DNA from: CAMDPA01 sp965223035
Lineage (GTDB): Bacteria > Pseudomonadota > Alphaproteobacteria > Rhizobiales > Hyphomicrobiaceae
NCBI GenBank assembly: GCA_965223035.1
Contig: OZ244980.1
Location: 5,146,001-5,210,000 of the forward strand
Direction: 5' to 3'
DNA: 64,000 nucleotides
This document shows positions 44,758 to 52,643 of this stretch, piece after piece (positions within the stretch are counted from its first letter, which is position 1; every line of letters begins with the position of its first letter). The position numbers and the translations under genes were made by a program. The notes under the pieces were generated by a model that saw nothing but the letters and a program-made list of their open reading frames with translations, was not told the origin of the DNA and made no database searches.

Positions 44758-44787
44758 TTGACACCCGGCTGCGCCGGCCAGCATATG
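44758..44787 (+). promoter_or_regulatory. Sigma-70-type promoter of the tRNA-Val gene
   Basis: A perfect -35 TTGACA (44758-44763), an 18-bp spacer and -10 CATATG (44782-44787). Initiation would fall a few bases before the mature tRNA, which begins at 44800. The -10 is only a partial match. Confidence 0.65.
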
Positions 44788-44799
44788 GGGAGGTAAGGC

Positions 44800-44874
44800 G
44801 GGCGGTTAGCTCAGCGGTAGAGCACACGCTTCACACGCGTGGGGTCACTGGTTCAATCCCAGTACCGCCCACCA
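44800..44874 (+). tRNA. tRNA-Val (anticodon CAC)
   Basis: A 75-nt cloverleaf. The acceptor stem GGGCGGT pairs with ACCGCCC, the D-arm is GCTCAGCGGTAGAGC, and the anticodon stem CACGC/GCGTG closes the loop TTCACAC with anticodon CAC. The T-arm has CTGG-TTCAATC-CCAG. The 3' CCA is encoded. It reads GUG codons. ATTTTTC follows and probably ends transcription. Confidence 0.97.
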
Positions 44875-45037
44875 TTTTTCCCAAAAAATTCAATCGCATG
44901 AGAGTTGGTCGCGCTTGAGGTGCTGGTCCGCCGCGCCGCCTGACAGTCCGATCGGAGGCGCGTTGCGCGCAGCCTGGCGACAACATCAACCTGGTATGAA
45001 CGACGCCGGCTGGCTGCGACCGAAGGCGATAGCGTTC

Positions 45038-45166
45038 AGCTTTTGCTGGAACCATCGTCCTCCGCCGCCGCGGCTGACGAGGTGGGCCACCTCCACAAGC
45101 GTGCCACGGCTGGCCCAGTGGAGGAACGGGCGGGGAGCGGGAGGGTTTCAGCGAACTCTGACACGC
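45038..45166. repeat. Family B element, copy 10, long inverted repeat
   Basis: It begins GCTGGAACCATC (45045-45056) and ends GAGGGTTTCAGC (45141-45152), nearly complementary. It contains CCTCCACAAGCG...GTGGAGGAAC and the usual GGCGGGGAGCGGGAGG, then the tail AACTCTGACACGC. The remaining bases between the tRNA and the DUF3303 gene show no gene. Confidence 0.75.
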
Positions 45167-45304
45167 AGTGGTGTGCGCCATCGCCCTGCAGCGCATGCGC
45201 GATCAGCCGTTCGCCTTTCGGCGCCGATCCGCGAAACGGCGCCATGTTTGTCTTGATCCAGGTTTTGTCGATGAACACCAGGCGTGCCGGGTCAACACGC
45301 GGGC

Positions 45305-45366
45305 TAGATCATCTTTGCGCCTTTAATCGGGATCGTTCCGATTCCGATTAAAGGCAGGTTGCTCTA
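45305..45366. repeat. Family A palindromic element, copy 9
   Basis: Left end TAGATCATCTTTGC, core arms GCCTTTAATCGG / CCGATTAAAGGC, right end AGGTTGCTCTA. It lies downstream of the minus-strand DUF3303 gene. Confidence 0.93.
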
Positions 45367-45451
45367 GACGTTAAGCCAGCGCTGCCGCCGCCGCGGCCGG
45401 TCGCAATCGTTGCGTCGGTCCTCCGCTGGGTTGGTCAGGCAACGGTCACCA

Positions 45452-45739
45452 TCACCCTCGGCACAGGACCCGTGACAATACCACGCCACATTCATCATCA
45501 TCGAGAACAGGGTAAACACTAATGTCGATGTGATCTGACCATTTGGCCATCCAGGTTTCGAACGCCACACCATCGGAGACGTCAACCACCAACCAAGACT
45601 TCTTCGCCGAAATGTCGTGCCAGCGCCCAATCAGCGTTAGGCCCGCTGGTGGCTGTAGATCTCCACCCTCCAAGAACCTGCCGCCGACCTCGCTTAGGGT
45701 CGTACGGTCCCGCCAGTCTGCCACACATAACAGCTTCAT
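45452..45739 (-). CDS. DUF3303-like small protein
   Basis: A 95-residue soluble protein beginning MKLLCVADWRDRTTLSEVGG. Segments such as PAGLTLIGRWHDISAKKSW (about residues 31-49) and TWMAKWSDHIDISVYPVLDD (about 64-83) match the DUF3303 pattern of small ferredoxin-like-fold proteins. GGGAG precedes the ATG at 45739. It is a single gene between repeats with no clear partner. Function unknown. Confidence 0.75.
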   Translation of the reverse strand: MKLLCVADWRDRTTLSEVGGRFLEGGDLQPPAGLTLIGRWHDISAKKSWLVVDVSDGVAFETWMAKWSDHIDISVYPVLDDDECGVVLSRVLCRG

Positions 45740-46027
45740 TGTACCGCTCCCTCGCTGCTCTCGATCCTGAGCCGATGCCGACTGCGTGCTGTCCCACTGG
45801 CCGTAGGGGGTCCGGACCATAGTGGAGGACGCCGAGAGAAGGTCAAGGATTTCGATACATCGTTCATCGCAGTGTGCCGGATCACCCGTCGTCAGCCGTC
45901 CCCTGCGTCACCGGCCACCGAATGGCACGGTGTTGTGGGCGGTCAGCTTCAGGTGGAGAGCGAAGGCGCATTCGGCCGCTCGCTCTGGGCGGCGGGCAGC
46001 AGGTCCGTCAAACGCGATGACGCAGCA

Positions 46028-47728
46028 CTACGGCAGCGGCGCACAGGCCATCAGCCCGCTGCCGCTGCCGGTGCCGGCATGAAGCATCAACGACCGATTG
46101 GCGATATCCGCCAGCGTCAGGCGCGGCACGACGACCTCTTGCTCGGATCGGCCATCTGCACTGACGGTCAACCTAGGTAGCGCAGCGCCAAGATGGCCAC
46201 GAAAAATCACGCCCTTGCGACGCCCGGTTCCGACCAGCCGCACATGATCACCGGCGGCTTGCCCGGCAACCGGCCTCCCATCTTTCTGACCTGGGCCGCA
46301 ACGCGGAAACTGATGGATGCAGAACGGATAGGCGCCCGGCCGCAATCCCTGCAAACTCGCCTTGAGAAACAAGGCCGTCTCCTTCTTGTTGCCGACCATG
46401 ATCTGGCCGTTTCGCGCAACGATCGTGCCAATGGTTTCGCCAACACCCGTTTTCGATATGAGCCGGACCGCAATTTCCGCCTTCGCCCCGTTATGCGGTG
46501 ATGTCAAAAAGGCCTTGAATTGCTTCGTCGTTTCTTGACGCGACATGCGCAGCCGAGGTGGCCCGCCCTGCTTCAACAGGCTGTCTTCGAATTGGCCCTT
46601 CAAGGACGTCATCGGGGCCACGGCGTTATGCGGGTAGCTGGCGCCCTTGACCAACGCGTCCTTCGGCGTTCGTTGCAGCACCTCCGCAGCGACATTGAAG
46701 CGTCGCCAACCCTTGACGCCGGCTCGCAGGTCGAGTGTGCGCCAAGCCGGGTGCCGCCCCGGTTGACGCAGCTGCGCGATATTGCTGAACAGACCGGTGA
46801 TCAGCTGACGCACCGCGCGCGGTTGAGCTTTGGTGTCGGTGCCCTTGAGCGTCGCCAGCACCACGCTCAGCTTAACGGTCTGCCGCGCTTGATCGACAGG
46901 CACCAGGCCGGGGTAGTCGGCGCTGGTCAAATAGCTCCGCGTGTAGGTCTCCAAGACGGCGCGGTTGCCGATCACCGGGAGCAGCTGCAGATCGGAATCA
47001 CCGGCGAAGCTTTTGATAAATCGCGATGGTGCCCGTGCCGTATGAATGATCGCGGCCAGTTTGCCCGCCTTCAACTGAGCCTCGGCTTCGAACAGGTGCA
47101 AATTGATGATCCGCGGCTTGATGCCGAGCAGCTGCAACACTGTTCGCGCACTGACGTCGGCCCCGGAGCCGGCGGGGCCGATCGCCACCGGCTTGCCATC
47201 GAGATCGGCCATCGCCTTGATCTGTTTGCGCGCCAGTACGTGAAATTGCTCATCGAACAGCCTGGTGATCAACCGCAACTTGGCACGCGCCAGCCGATCT
47301 CTTCCCACCAATTTGAGGTGCGTCAGGGCATCTGAGCGAACGACTCCGACATCCATCTTCGACATGTGCATCAGTTCACTGATACCTCTGAGGCCGCCAT
47401 AGCCCAGAACCGGCAGCAGACGAAATTGCCCCTCGACATTGAGAACATCCGCTATATCGCCCACCATCTCCGCGTATGTGTGAGATGAATATGCTAATCC
47501 GTCGGTCAATAGGTAGACGGTTCCAGCATTGATTCGCTCGCGCATCTTGGAAACTGCACTGTCCTCGGGCGGTGTCGTGATCGCATGGCTGCTGGTGACG
47601 ACCTTCGCCTGCGCGGCCGGCTGATCGGGCATGAACAACGCATTGCCCTGCGCCAGCGCAGACTGCGCCGCAACGCACGCCGCAAACGACAACAACAGAC
47701 TTGAAAGCGGACACGCGAAACGATGCAT
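46028..47728 (-). CDS. TAXI-type solute-binding domain fused to a Cu/Zn-SOD-like domain
   Basis: A 566-residue exported protein with signal peptide 1-27 (ending SALAQ). Residues about 65-325 resemble TAXI-family TRAP-transporter binding proteins: TYAEMVGDIADVLN, MDVGVVRSDALTHLKLVG, DLDGKPVAIGPAGSGADVSA and SADYPGLVPVDQA. Residues about 425-566 follow bacterial SodC from end to end: GVGETIGTIV, LQGLRPGAYPFCIHQFPRCG, QKDGRPVAGQAAGDHV, GHLGAALPRLTVSADG, VVPRLTLADIANRSLMLHAG, ACAPL. The two disulfide cysteines (C477, C562) and histidines H472, H495, H512 and H550 remain. The first copper histidine is C470, one zinc histidine and the zinc aspartate are lost, and so is the active-site arginine. No TRAP membrane subunit is nearby. 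It is likely a periplasmic ligand- or metal-binding protein, and dismutase activity is doubtful. Confidence 0.75.
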   Translation of the reverse strand: MHRFACPLSSLLLSFAACVAAQSALAQGNALFMPDQPAAQAKVVTSSHAITTPPEDSAVSKMRERINAGTVYLLTDGLAYSSHTYAEMVGDIADVLNVEGQFRLLPVLGYGGLRGISELMHMSKMDVGVVRSDALTHLKLVGRDRLARAKLRLITRLFDEQFHVLARKQIKAMADLDGKPVAIGPAGSGADVSARTVLQLLGIKPRIINLHLFEAEAQLKAGKLAAIIHTARAPSRFIKSFAGDSDLQLLPVIGNRAVLETYTRSYLTSADYPGLVPVDQARQTVKLSVVLATLKGTDTKAQPRAVRQLITGLFSNIAQLRQPGRHPAWRTLDLRAGVKGWRRFNVAAEVLQRTPKDALVKGASYPHNAVAPMTSLKGQFEDSLLKQGGPPRLRMSRQETTKQFKAFLTSPHNGAKAEIAVRLISKTGVGETIGTIVARNGQIMVGNKKETALFLKASLQGLRPGAYPFCIHQFPRCGPGQKDGRPVAGQAAGDHVRLVGTGRRKGVIFRGHLGAALPRLTVSADGRSEQEVVVPRLTLADIANRSLMLHAGTGSGSGLMACAPLP

Positions 47729-47736
47729 TCTTGCCT

Positions 47737-47790
47737 CTTCTTGCAATGACGCGGCTTCTTGCATTGACGCGACTTCTTGCATTGACGCGA
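47737..47790. repeat. 18-bp tandem repeat, three copies
   Basis: CTTCTTGCATTGACGCGA is repeated three times (first copy with two changes), directly before the start codon of the TAXI/SOD-like gene. In that gene's frame it would read as a six-residue repeat (SMQEAA). The leader is more likely untranslated, because the signal peptide begins at 47728 behind its own AGAGG. Confidence 0.9.
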
Positions 47791-47916
47791 CCGATCGATC
47801 CACGAGCTGGGTCGGCTTCTCCATCCAAACCGCATGCAAGCCGTCAAGCCGTTAGCCGCAAGCGACGGTCCACCTTGTTCCCTCGGTGATTTTAATTTCA
47901 ACCGATTAAATCCGTG

Positions 47917-47937
47917 TACAACATACTTATGGTTGTA
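47917..47937 (-). promoter_or_regulatory. AT-rich promoter region with inverted repeat TACAAC/GTTGTA
   Basis: TACAAC (47917-47922) and GTTGTA (47932-47937) are 9 bp apart in the only strongly AT-rich stretch near this gene (about 47888-47945), some 190 bp before the TAXI/SOD-like start. It may be an operator or part of the promoter. No sure -35/-10 pair was found. The rest of 47791-48216 holds nothing recognisable. Confidence 0.4.
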
Positions 47938-48216
47938 ATTGTGCGTGCAACATCGCAACTGATTAGAGTGTCGTAACACCCCCACGGCGGGCCGATGCGG
48001 CAGATGAGCCTGGCAACGGCCGAAGCGGCATTGGCTCTATCTAGTTATTTCAATGAATTATGCGATCAATCGATGACCGGCCGCGCGGGCACGCAGCGCG
48101 CAAGATCGACGCGCGGACCGGCGTCACGGCCTGCACCGACAATCACAATGCGTCTGGGCTCTGAGACTCACGTCGCCGCTGTTGCTTTCGGCTGTTTTCG
48201 GCCTCAATCCGGGCGA

Positions 48217-49242
48217 TTAACGATCGGCGACGCGGTGGCCGCCTGCGCCACGCGGCTTGCGGGTCTGATACACCAACCAGCGCCGAAACAGGCGGATACG
48301 CACCGGATCGATCGGCCGCTCGCGAACGTGGCGCAGCACCGCCGCCATAACGTCAGCGCGCGGAGGATGATCCGGTAGATTCCAGATCTCGGATCGCATC
48401 TGATAAAATAGAACATAGCTGTCGATCGGATAGTGGTCCCGCAACAGCGCGCGATAGGCGCTGAGCGTCGGCGCATAGTCGCCCCCGACATCGATGCCAT
48501 CGACGATCGAGCGGTCATCCAATCGATAGTGCGCGGCGATGGCTGAGAGGTCGCTGAGCAACGCCGAATAAATCTGCGTGCGCTGCCTCGTGCGACTCAT
48601 GTTGTCGGTATGATGACGATGATTCACCAGCACCTCGGGCAATCGCTCCATCGGACCCTCAGCGCCCATTCGCCAGCACAGATCACGGTCCTCGGCGGCG
48701 AGAAACTGGGCACGATAACCGCCGACCCGGCGCAACACATCGGTCTTGAACATCGGCGTCGGCCCGTAGAGCCACTGCTGGCGCGGCGGAAATGCGGCCG
48801 GATCGTGCCGCAGCCGTTCATACCGTCGGCGCTGCGGCCGCATCAAGGTTCCGTCGGCCTGCATGTTTTGCAACAGACATCCGACACCGACGTGATCGCG
48901 ATGAGAGTCGAGAAACGCCGCTTGGCGGGCGATGCGCTCCGGCCGCGAGACATCATCGTGATCGAGGCGGGCGATATAGCGGCCGCGGGCCTCGGCGATG
49001 CCGCGATTGAGCGTGGGGATCAGGCCTTCGTTGTCTTTTTCGATCAATCGCATGCGCCGGTCACCGGCGGCCAACGCCCGCAGGATCTGCCGCGTTTCAT
49101 CGCCGCTACCGTCGTCCACCACCACCAGCTCCAAATCCCGGTAGCTCTGGTCGAGGATGGAGCCGGCCGCCTCCGCCACGTAGCGCGCGCCGTTGTAGGA
49201 TGGGATGATGACGCTAACCTTCGGGGCGTGCCAGAGAGCCAT
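48217..49242 (-). CDS. Family 2 glycosyltransferase
   Basis: A 341-residue GT-A enzyme. The nucleotide-sugar part is typical: VSVIIPSYNGARYVAEAAGS at the start, LELVVVDDGSGDETRQIL (about 38-55), NRGIAEARGRYIARLDHDD with the DxD metal site (about 79-97), and EDRDLCWRMG (about 183-192) near the acceptor site. There are no membrane helices. The donor and acceptor are unknown; cell-surface glycans are likely. The ATG at 49242 is used; a GTG four codons upstream is possible. The gene stands alone. Confidence 0.92.
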   Translation of the reverse strand: MALWHAPKVSVIIPSYNGARYVAEAAGSILDQSYRDLELVVVDDGSGDETRQILRALAAGDRRMRLIEKDNEGLIPTLNRGIAEARGRYIARLDHDDVSRPERIARQAAFLDSHRDHVGVGCLLQNMQADGTLMRPQRRRYERLRHDPAAFPPRQQWLYGPTPMFKTDVLRRVGGYRAQFLAAEDRDLCWRMGAEGPMERLPEVLVNHRHHTDNMSRTRQRTQIYSALLSDLSAIAAHYRLDDRSIVDGIDVGGDYAPTLSAYRALLRDHYPIDSYVLFYQMRSEIWNLPDHPPRADVMAAVLRHVRERPIDPVRIRLFRRWLVYQTRKPRGAGGHRVADR

Positions 49243-49519
49243 GGCAGAGTACACCGCTGACGGAGCCTGAGCGCATCCTACAGCCCAAAGTTATGCCAAT
49301 CACAAGAGCAAATCCGGGCGTGCGGCAGCAACTGTTACCCGCGGCGCTGGCTTCGATGCCGCCCATCCTAACGGACACATCACCTATGCGTTGAATGCAA
49401 ACCAAATACCGTTGCGACCGCTGTAGAACAGCTGGATAGCGACGCGTGCGCCGTTGCCGGTCGCGCCGCCGCGGGCCGCAGCCCGTCCGACCTGAGAGCC
49501 CTCCAACCCGAGAGAGAGA

Positions 49520-50791
49520 ATGGTGTCGTCCGCGCCGACAGGATCAAGTGGGCCGTTTCATACCCAACAGCTGACCGGTCCGCAGGCCCTGATGATCCTG
49601 GGGGCGGCCTCTTTGACGGTCTCGATCGCGTTGGGCATTCGCCAAAGCCTCGGTCTGTTCCAAACCCCGATTGTGGGCGATCTCGGCATTGCTACCGCGG
49701 AATTTGCGCTGGCCCTTGCGGTCCAGAACCTGATGTGGGGCTTGTCCGGTCCGGTCGTCGGCGCACTTGTCGACCGCTACGGCACACGCTGGGTCGCCTT
49801 TTTTGGCACGATGATCTTGATTGCCGGGTTGGCGATCTCCGCAGCAGCCAACGACCCGCTGACGATCATGTTGGGAGCCGGCCTCCTGATCGGCATCTCG
49901 CAGGCCTGCACGACGGTGGCGATCGCGGCCAAAATCGCCGCCCAAGTGGTCGTGCCAGCGCGGCGCAGCTTCGCGTTCGGCGTGGTCTCGGCGGCCGGGT
50001 CTCTCGGCACCTTCTTTGCCGCTCCGATCGGTCAGCTGGTAATTGCCGAAGCCGGTTGGCGCTACGGATTTGTCGCTTTCATCGTGTTGGCTTTGCTGAT
50101 GGTGCCGGCGGCGTTCGTCGGCGGCCGGGTCGACCGCCTGCGCCAAAGCACCAGCGCCACCAAGGACCAAACGCTCGGCGCGGCATTGACCGAGGCGGCA
50201 CGCCACAAGGGCTACGTGACGATGAGCCTGGCCTACTTCGTTTGCGGCCTCAATCTCACCTTCTTGACCACCCACCTGCCGAGCTATCTCGCCCTGTGCG
50301 GGATGGAGCCGATGCTTGGCGCCCAGGCGATCGCGGTGATCGGGCTGTTCAACGTGTTTGGATCATGGCTGTTCGGCTGGCTCGGTGACCACTTTCGCAA
50401 GCGCACGTTGTTGGGCCTACTGTATATCGTGCGCGCCCTCATTATCTCGGTGTACTTCTTGAGCCCGGTAACGCCGACGTCGACGCTGATTTTCGCCGCG
50501 CTGATGGGGCTGTTATGGCTCAGCGTGATTCCGTTGGTGAACGGCCTGCTGGTCGACATCTTCGGCGTCCGCTTCCTCACCACACTGACCGGTATCGCCT
50601 TCCTCAGCCATCAAGCGGGCTCGTTCCTCGGCGCCTGGGGCGGCGGTCTCATTTACGACATGCTTGGCTCCTACGATCGCGCGGTTCAATTCGGCGTCAT
50701 CATTGGTCTGATCGCCGGCTGCGCTCAATTGTTAATGGACGATCGCCCCACTGAGCGCATGCGGGCATCCAGACTGGCGCCGGCTGAATAG
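49520..50791 (+). CDS. MFS transporter
   Basis: A 423-residue integral membrane protein with about 12 hydrophobic segments. The first is LMILGAASLTVSIALGIRQS (about 26-45), and loop 2-3 has PVVGALVDRYGTRWVAFFG, the MFS motif A. A second motif A-like loop is GWLGDHFRKRTLLG (about 287-300). It resembles the oxalate/formate-antiporter-like and monocarboxylate branches. The substrate is unknown. GAGAGAGA lies before the start. It is divergent from the glycosyltransferase. Confidence 0.9.
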   Translation: MVSSAPTGSSGPFHTQQLTGPQALMILGAASLTVSIALGIRQSLGLFQTPIVGDLGIATAEFALALAVQNLMWGLSGPVVGALVDRYGTRWVAFFGTMILIAGLAISAAANDPLTIMLGAGLLIGISQACTTVAIAAKIAAQVVVPARRSFAFGVVSAAGSLGTFFAAPIGQLVIAEAGWRYGFVAFIVLALLMVPAAFVGGRVDRLRQSTSATKDQTLGAALTEAARHKGYVTMSLAYFVCGLNLTFLTTHLPSYLALCGMEPMLGAQAIAVIGLFNVFGSWLFGWLGDHFRKRTLLGLLYIVRALIISVYFLSPVTPTSTLIFAALMGLLWLSVIPLVNGLLVDIFGVRFLTTLTGIAFLSHQAGSFLGAWGGGLIYDMLGSYDRAVQFGVIIGLIAGCAQLLMDDRPTERMRASRLAPAE

Positions 50792-50847
50792 TCGACCGAA
50801 CGGGTTGCGCCCAACGCTGTCCTGCGCTTGCAACCCGACCTGGATCC

Positions 50848-50963
50848 TGTCCGCCTGAGGCGGATGAGCCTCGCCGCCCCGCACCCCCACCCGGCCAATG
50901 GCACGATGTGGTGGGTGGAAAGGCAGGTAGAGCGGACTGGTTCCAGCTCAATCGAAGCGCCCT
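50848..50963 (+). repeat. Family B element, copy 11 (nearly complete)
   Basis: In order: hairpin TCCGCCTGAGGCGGATGAGC, then CACCCCCACCCGGCCAATGG, CACGATGTGGTGGGTGG and GACTGGTTCCAGCTC with the CAATCGAAGCG tail. It lies just after the MFS gene. Confidence 0.8.
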
Positions 50964-50981
50964 GGCGTAGGCGGGGCGTGG

Positions 50982-51115
50982 GTCGGCAATGGACCAGGGG
51001 CGGGGATCGGCAATGGACCGGGGGCCCCAGGGTATGCCCCACCAAACCTGAGATGACGCGCACACGCGCTGGATTGGGTTGCTCGCCCGCCCACGATGAT
51101 TCCGTCCGTGGGCGG
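50982..51115. repeat. 23-bp direct repeat and 10-bp-stem hairpin
   Basis: GTCGGCAATGGACCAGGGG (50982-51000) recurs as GATCGGCAATGGACCGGGG (51005-51023). At 51086-51115, CCCGCCCACG pairs perfectly with CGTGGGCGGG around an 10-base loop, followed directly by TTCGAGTCCCC, which resembles a tRNA T-loop. No cloverleaf can be built, so no RNA gene is called. The remaining part of 50964-51420 holds no gene. Confidence 0.7.
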
Positions 51116-51420
51116 GTTCGAGTCCCCACCGCCGTTGGCCAGGTTTCGCAGGCAAGTTCCGCTGGCAGGTTCCGTTGGTCGGACTCTCTTGTGAACAAGA
51201 GCCACTAAAGCAGGGGATTACCCGGCAACCCAACTCGTACGTGGCCGAATCTGGTGGCAAGGCTGCCGCGTGGGGGTGACGCGGGCGCGGAGTTCAGTGA
51301 GCCATCGACGAAGGGTCTCGCCGGTCTCTCAAATGCTCAGGTCTCGGCCCGGCCGGTCAAGCAAGCGGCGCGGGTCGCTGAACGGTCGTGATTAGTGGTT
51401 ACTATGGAGGTGATGTCAAT

Positions 51421-51954
51421 ATGCGCAAATTTATCAGTCTGTTGCTGCTGACAGGTACAGTGCTGTGGTCAGCATCCGGCAACGCAGTGGCGCTAGAGTG
51501 CAAGTCGGTACTGACGGCGGAAGGTGAGCCATCGGTGTCACGCAGCCTGATCGCGTTTCCGAGTTCGCTGTGGGCCTGGCGCCGGGCTGTCAACGCGAAA
51601 TATGGCGCGTCCTACCGTGCCTGGCGCAACGCCGCCGATCGCCAAATTGACTGCAAGCAACGGTTGATCGAGGGCAACAGCAAATGGGTCTGCGTGCGCA
51701 CCGCCAGGCCCTGCATGGCCGACGGCCTGGCCGGCGGCCGAGTCACCCTCGGCGATGAAACATTGAAGCCCGGCTCGAAAGGCGAATATGTTCGCACGCT
51801 GCAGAAGCTGCTGAAAGATGCCGGTTTCAACGTCAAGGTTGACGGCGACTACGGTTGGTCGACGATGCGCGCGGTGCGTGAGTTCCAAAAGCAGCAGGGC
51901 CTGCCGGTCGACGGTAGAGTCGGGCCGAAAACCAAAGAGCGGTTGTTGGCCTAG
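51421..51954 (+). CDS. Secreted peptidoglycan-binding-domain protein
   Basis: A 177-residue exported protein. The signal peptide is residues 1-25 (MRKFISLLLLTGTVLWSASG, ending near AVALEC). A middle part contains paired cysteines (C28, C80-ish, C92 and C99-ish) and tryptophans. A C-terminal PG_binding_1 domain covers about 110-175 (LKPGSKGEYVRTLQKLLKDA, DGDYGWSTMRAVREFQKQQG, VDGRVGPKTKERLL). GGAGGTGAT before the ATG is an unusually strong ribosome site. It probably binds the cell wall in the periplasm; no catalytic domain is seen. The TAG stop is the first three bases of a family A repeat. Confidence 0.9.
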   Translation: MRKFISLLLLTGTVLWSASGNAVALECKSVLTAEGEPSVSRSLIAFPSSLWAWRRAVNAKYGASYRAWRNAADRQIDCKQRLIEGNSKWVCVRTARPCMADGLAGGRVTLGDETLKPGSKGEYVRTLQKLLKDAGFNVKVDGDYGWSTMRAVREFQKQQGLPVDGRVGPKTKERLLA

Positions 51955-52010
51955 AGCAACCTGCCTTTGATCGGAATCGGAACGATCCCGATCAAAGGCG
52001 CGATGATCTA
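51952..52010. repeat. Family A palindromic element, copy 10
   Basis: Left end TAGAGCAACCTG, core arms GCCTTTGATCGG / CCGATCAAAGGC, right end GCGATGATCTA. Both core arms carry the A-to-G / T-to-C change relative to other copies, so the pairing is kept. The first three bases are the stop of the preceding gene. Confidence 0.95.
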
Positions 52011-52019
52011 GAACATTCA

Positions 52020-52148
52020 GTATCGGCTGGAACCATCAGGCTCTTCCACCCCTTCCTCCTCTCGCACCCAATGGCATGATGTTCTGGGTGGCGCGTGGAG
52101 GAAGGCGGCGGCGGAGCGGGATGGTTTCAGCACACTCTGAAACGCCGT
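52020..52148. repeat. Family B element, copy 12, long inverted repeat
   Basis: GCTGGAACCATC (52026-52037) is matched by GATGGTTTCAGC (52120-52131) with one change. Inside are TTCCTCCTCTCGCACCC, AATGGCATGATGTTCTGGG and GGAGGAAGGCGG, and the tail is ACACTCTGAAACGCC. It is one of the most complete copies and lies in the leader of rpmI. Confidence 0.85.
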
Positions 52149-52382
52149 AGGGCGCGATAGCCGTTGCGCGCGCGGCGCTTTCGGACTATCTAACGCGGGT
52201 CGGGCCGCCCGGCGGGGCATGCCGTGGCGGCCTTGAGGCTTTGACCCAGACGGTCCCCTCCCATGCAAGCGAGGAACGGGCATCCAGCTGGCGCAATTCC
52301 GCCGCTACGCTTGGGTTCGCATTCGCATTGGAGGTCGGCGATCGCTCAATCGCCCGGGCCGACACCAGAAAGGACGAGCAAA

Positions 52383-52583
52383 ATGCCCAAGTTGAAGACC
52401 AAGAGCGGCGCCAAGAAGCGCTTCAAGCGCACAGCGACAGGTAAGATCAAGGTCGCCCAGCAGGGCAAACGCCATGGCATGATCAAGCGGTCGACCAAAT
52501 TCATTCGCAACGCGCGCGGCACCATGGTGCTGTGCGACAGCGATGCCGGGCTGGTAAAGAAATATATGCCCTATCACCGCTGA
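52383..52583 (+). CDS. rpmI: Ribosomal protein L35
   Basis: A 66-residue basic protein of the 50S subunit with the family signature MPKLKTKSGAKKRFKRTATG at the start and the end DAGLVKKYMPYHR. The start has AGGACGAGCAA in front. It is first in rpmI-rplT-pheS-pheT. infC, which often comes first, is not in the 430 bp upstream, where repeats are found instead. The promoter is therefore likely between 52150 and 52380. Confidence 0.98.
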   Translation: MPKLKTKSGAKKRFKRTATGKIKVAQQGKRHGMIKRSTKFIRNARGTMVLCDSDAGLVKKYMPYHR

Positions 52584-52643
52584 TGAGCGGTCGCATCAAC
52601 CCAGCCCCATCATTGATCGAAGTCGCAATCTCGGAGGCGAGAC

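Noticed and set aside
46028..47728. An ordinary active periplasmic superoxide dismutase
   Set aside because: The first copper histidine, one zinc histidine, the zinc aspartate and the active-site arginine are missing, so dismutase activity cannot be claimed.
51086..51135. tRNA- or tmRNA-like 3' end (GGTTCGAGTCCCC next to a strong hairpin)
   Set aside because: The T-stem pairs only partly, there is no matching acceptor, D-arm or anticodon arm upstream, and no tag-peptide frame was found.
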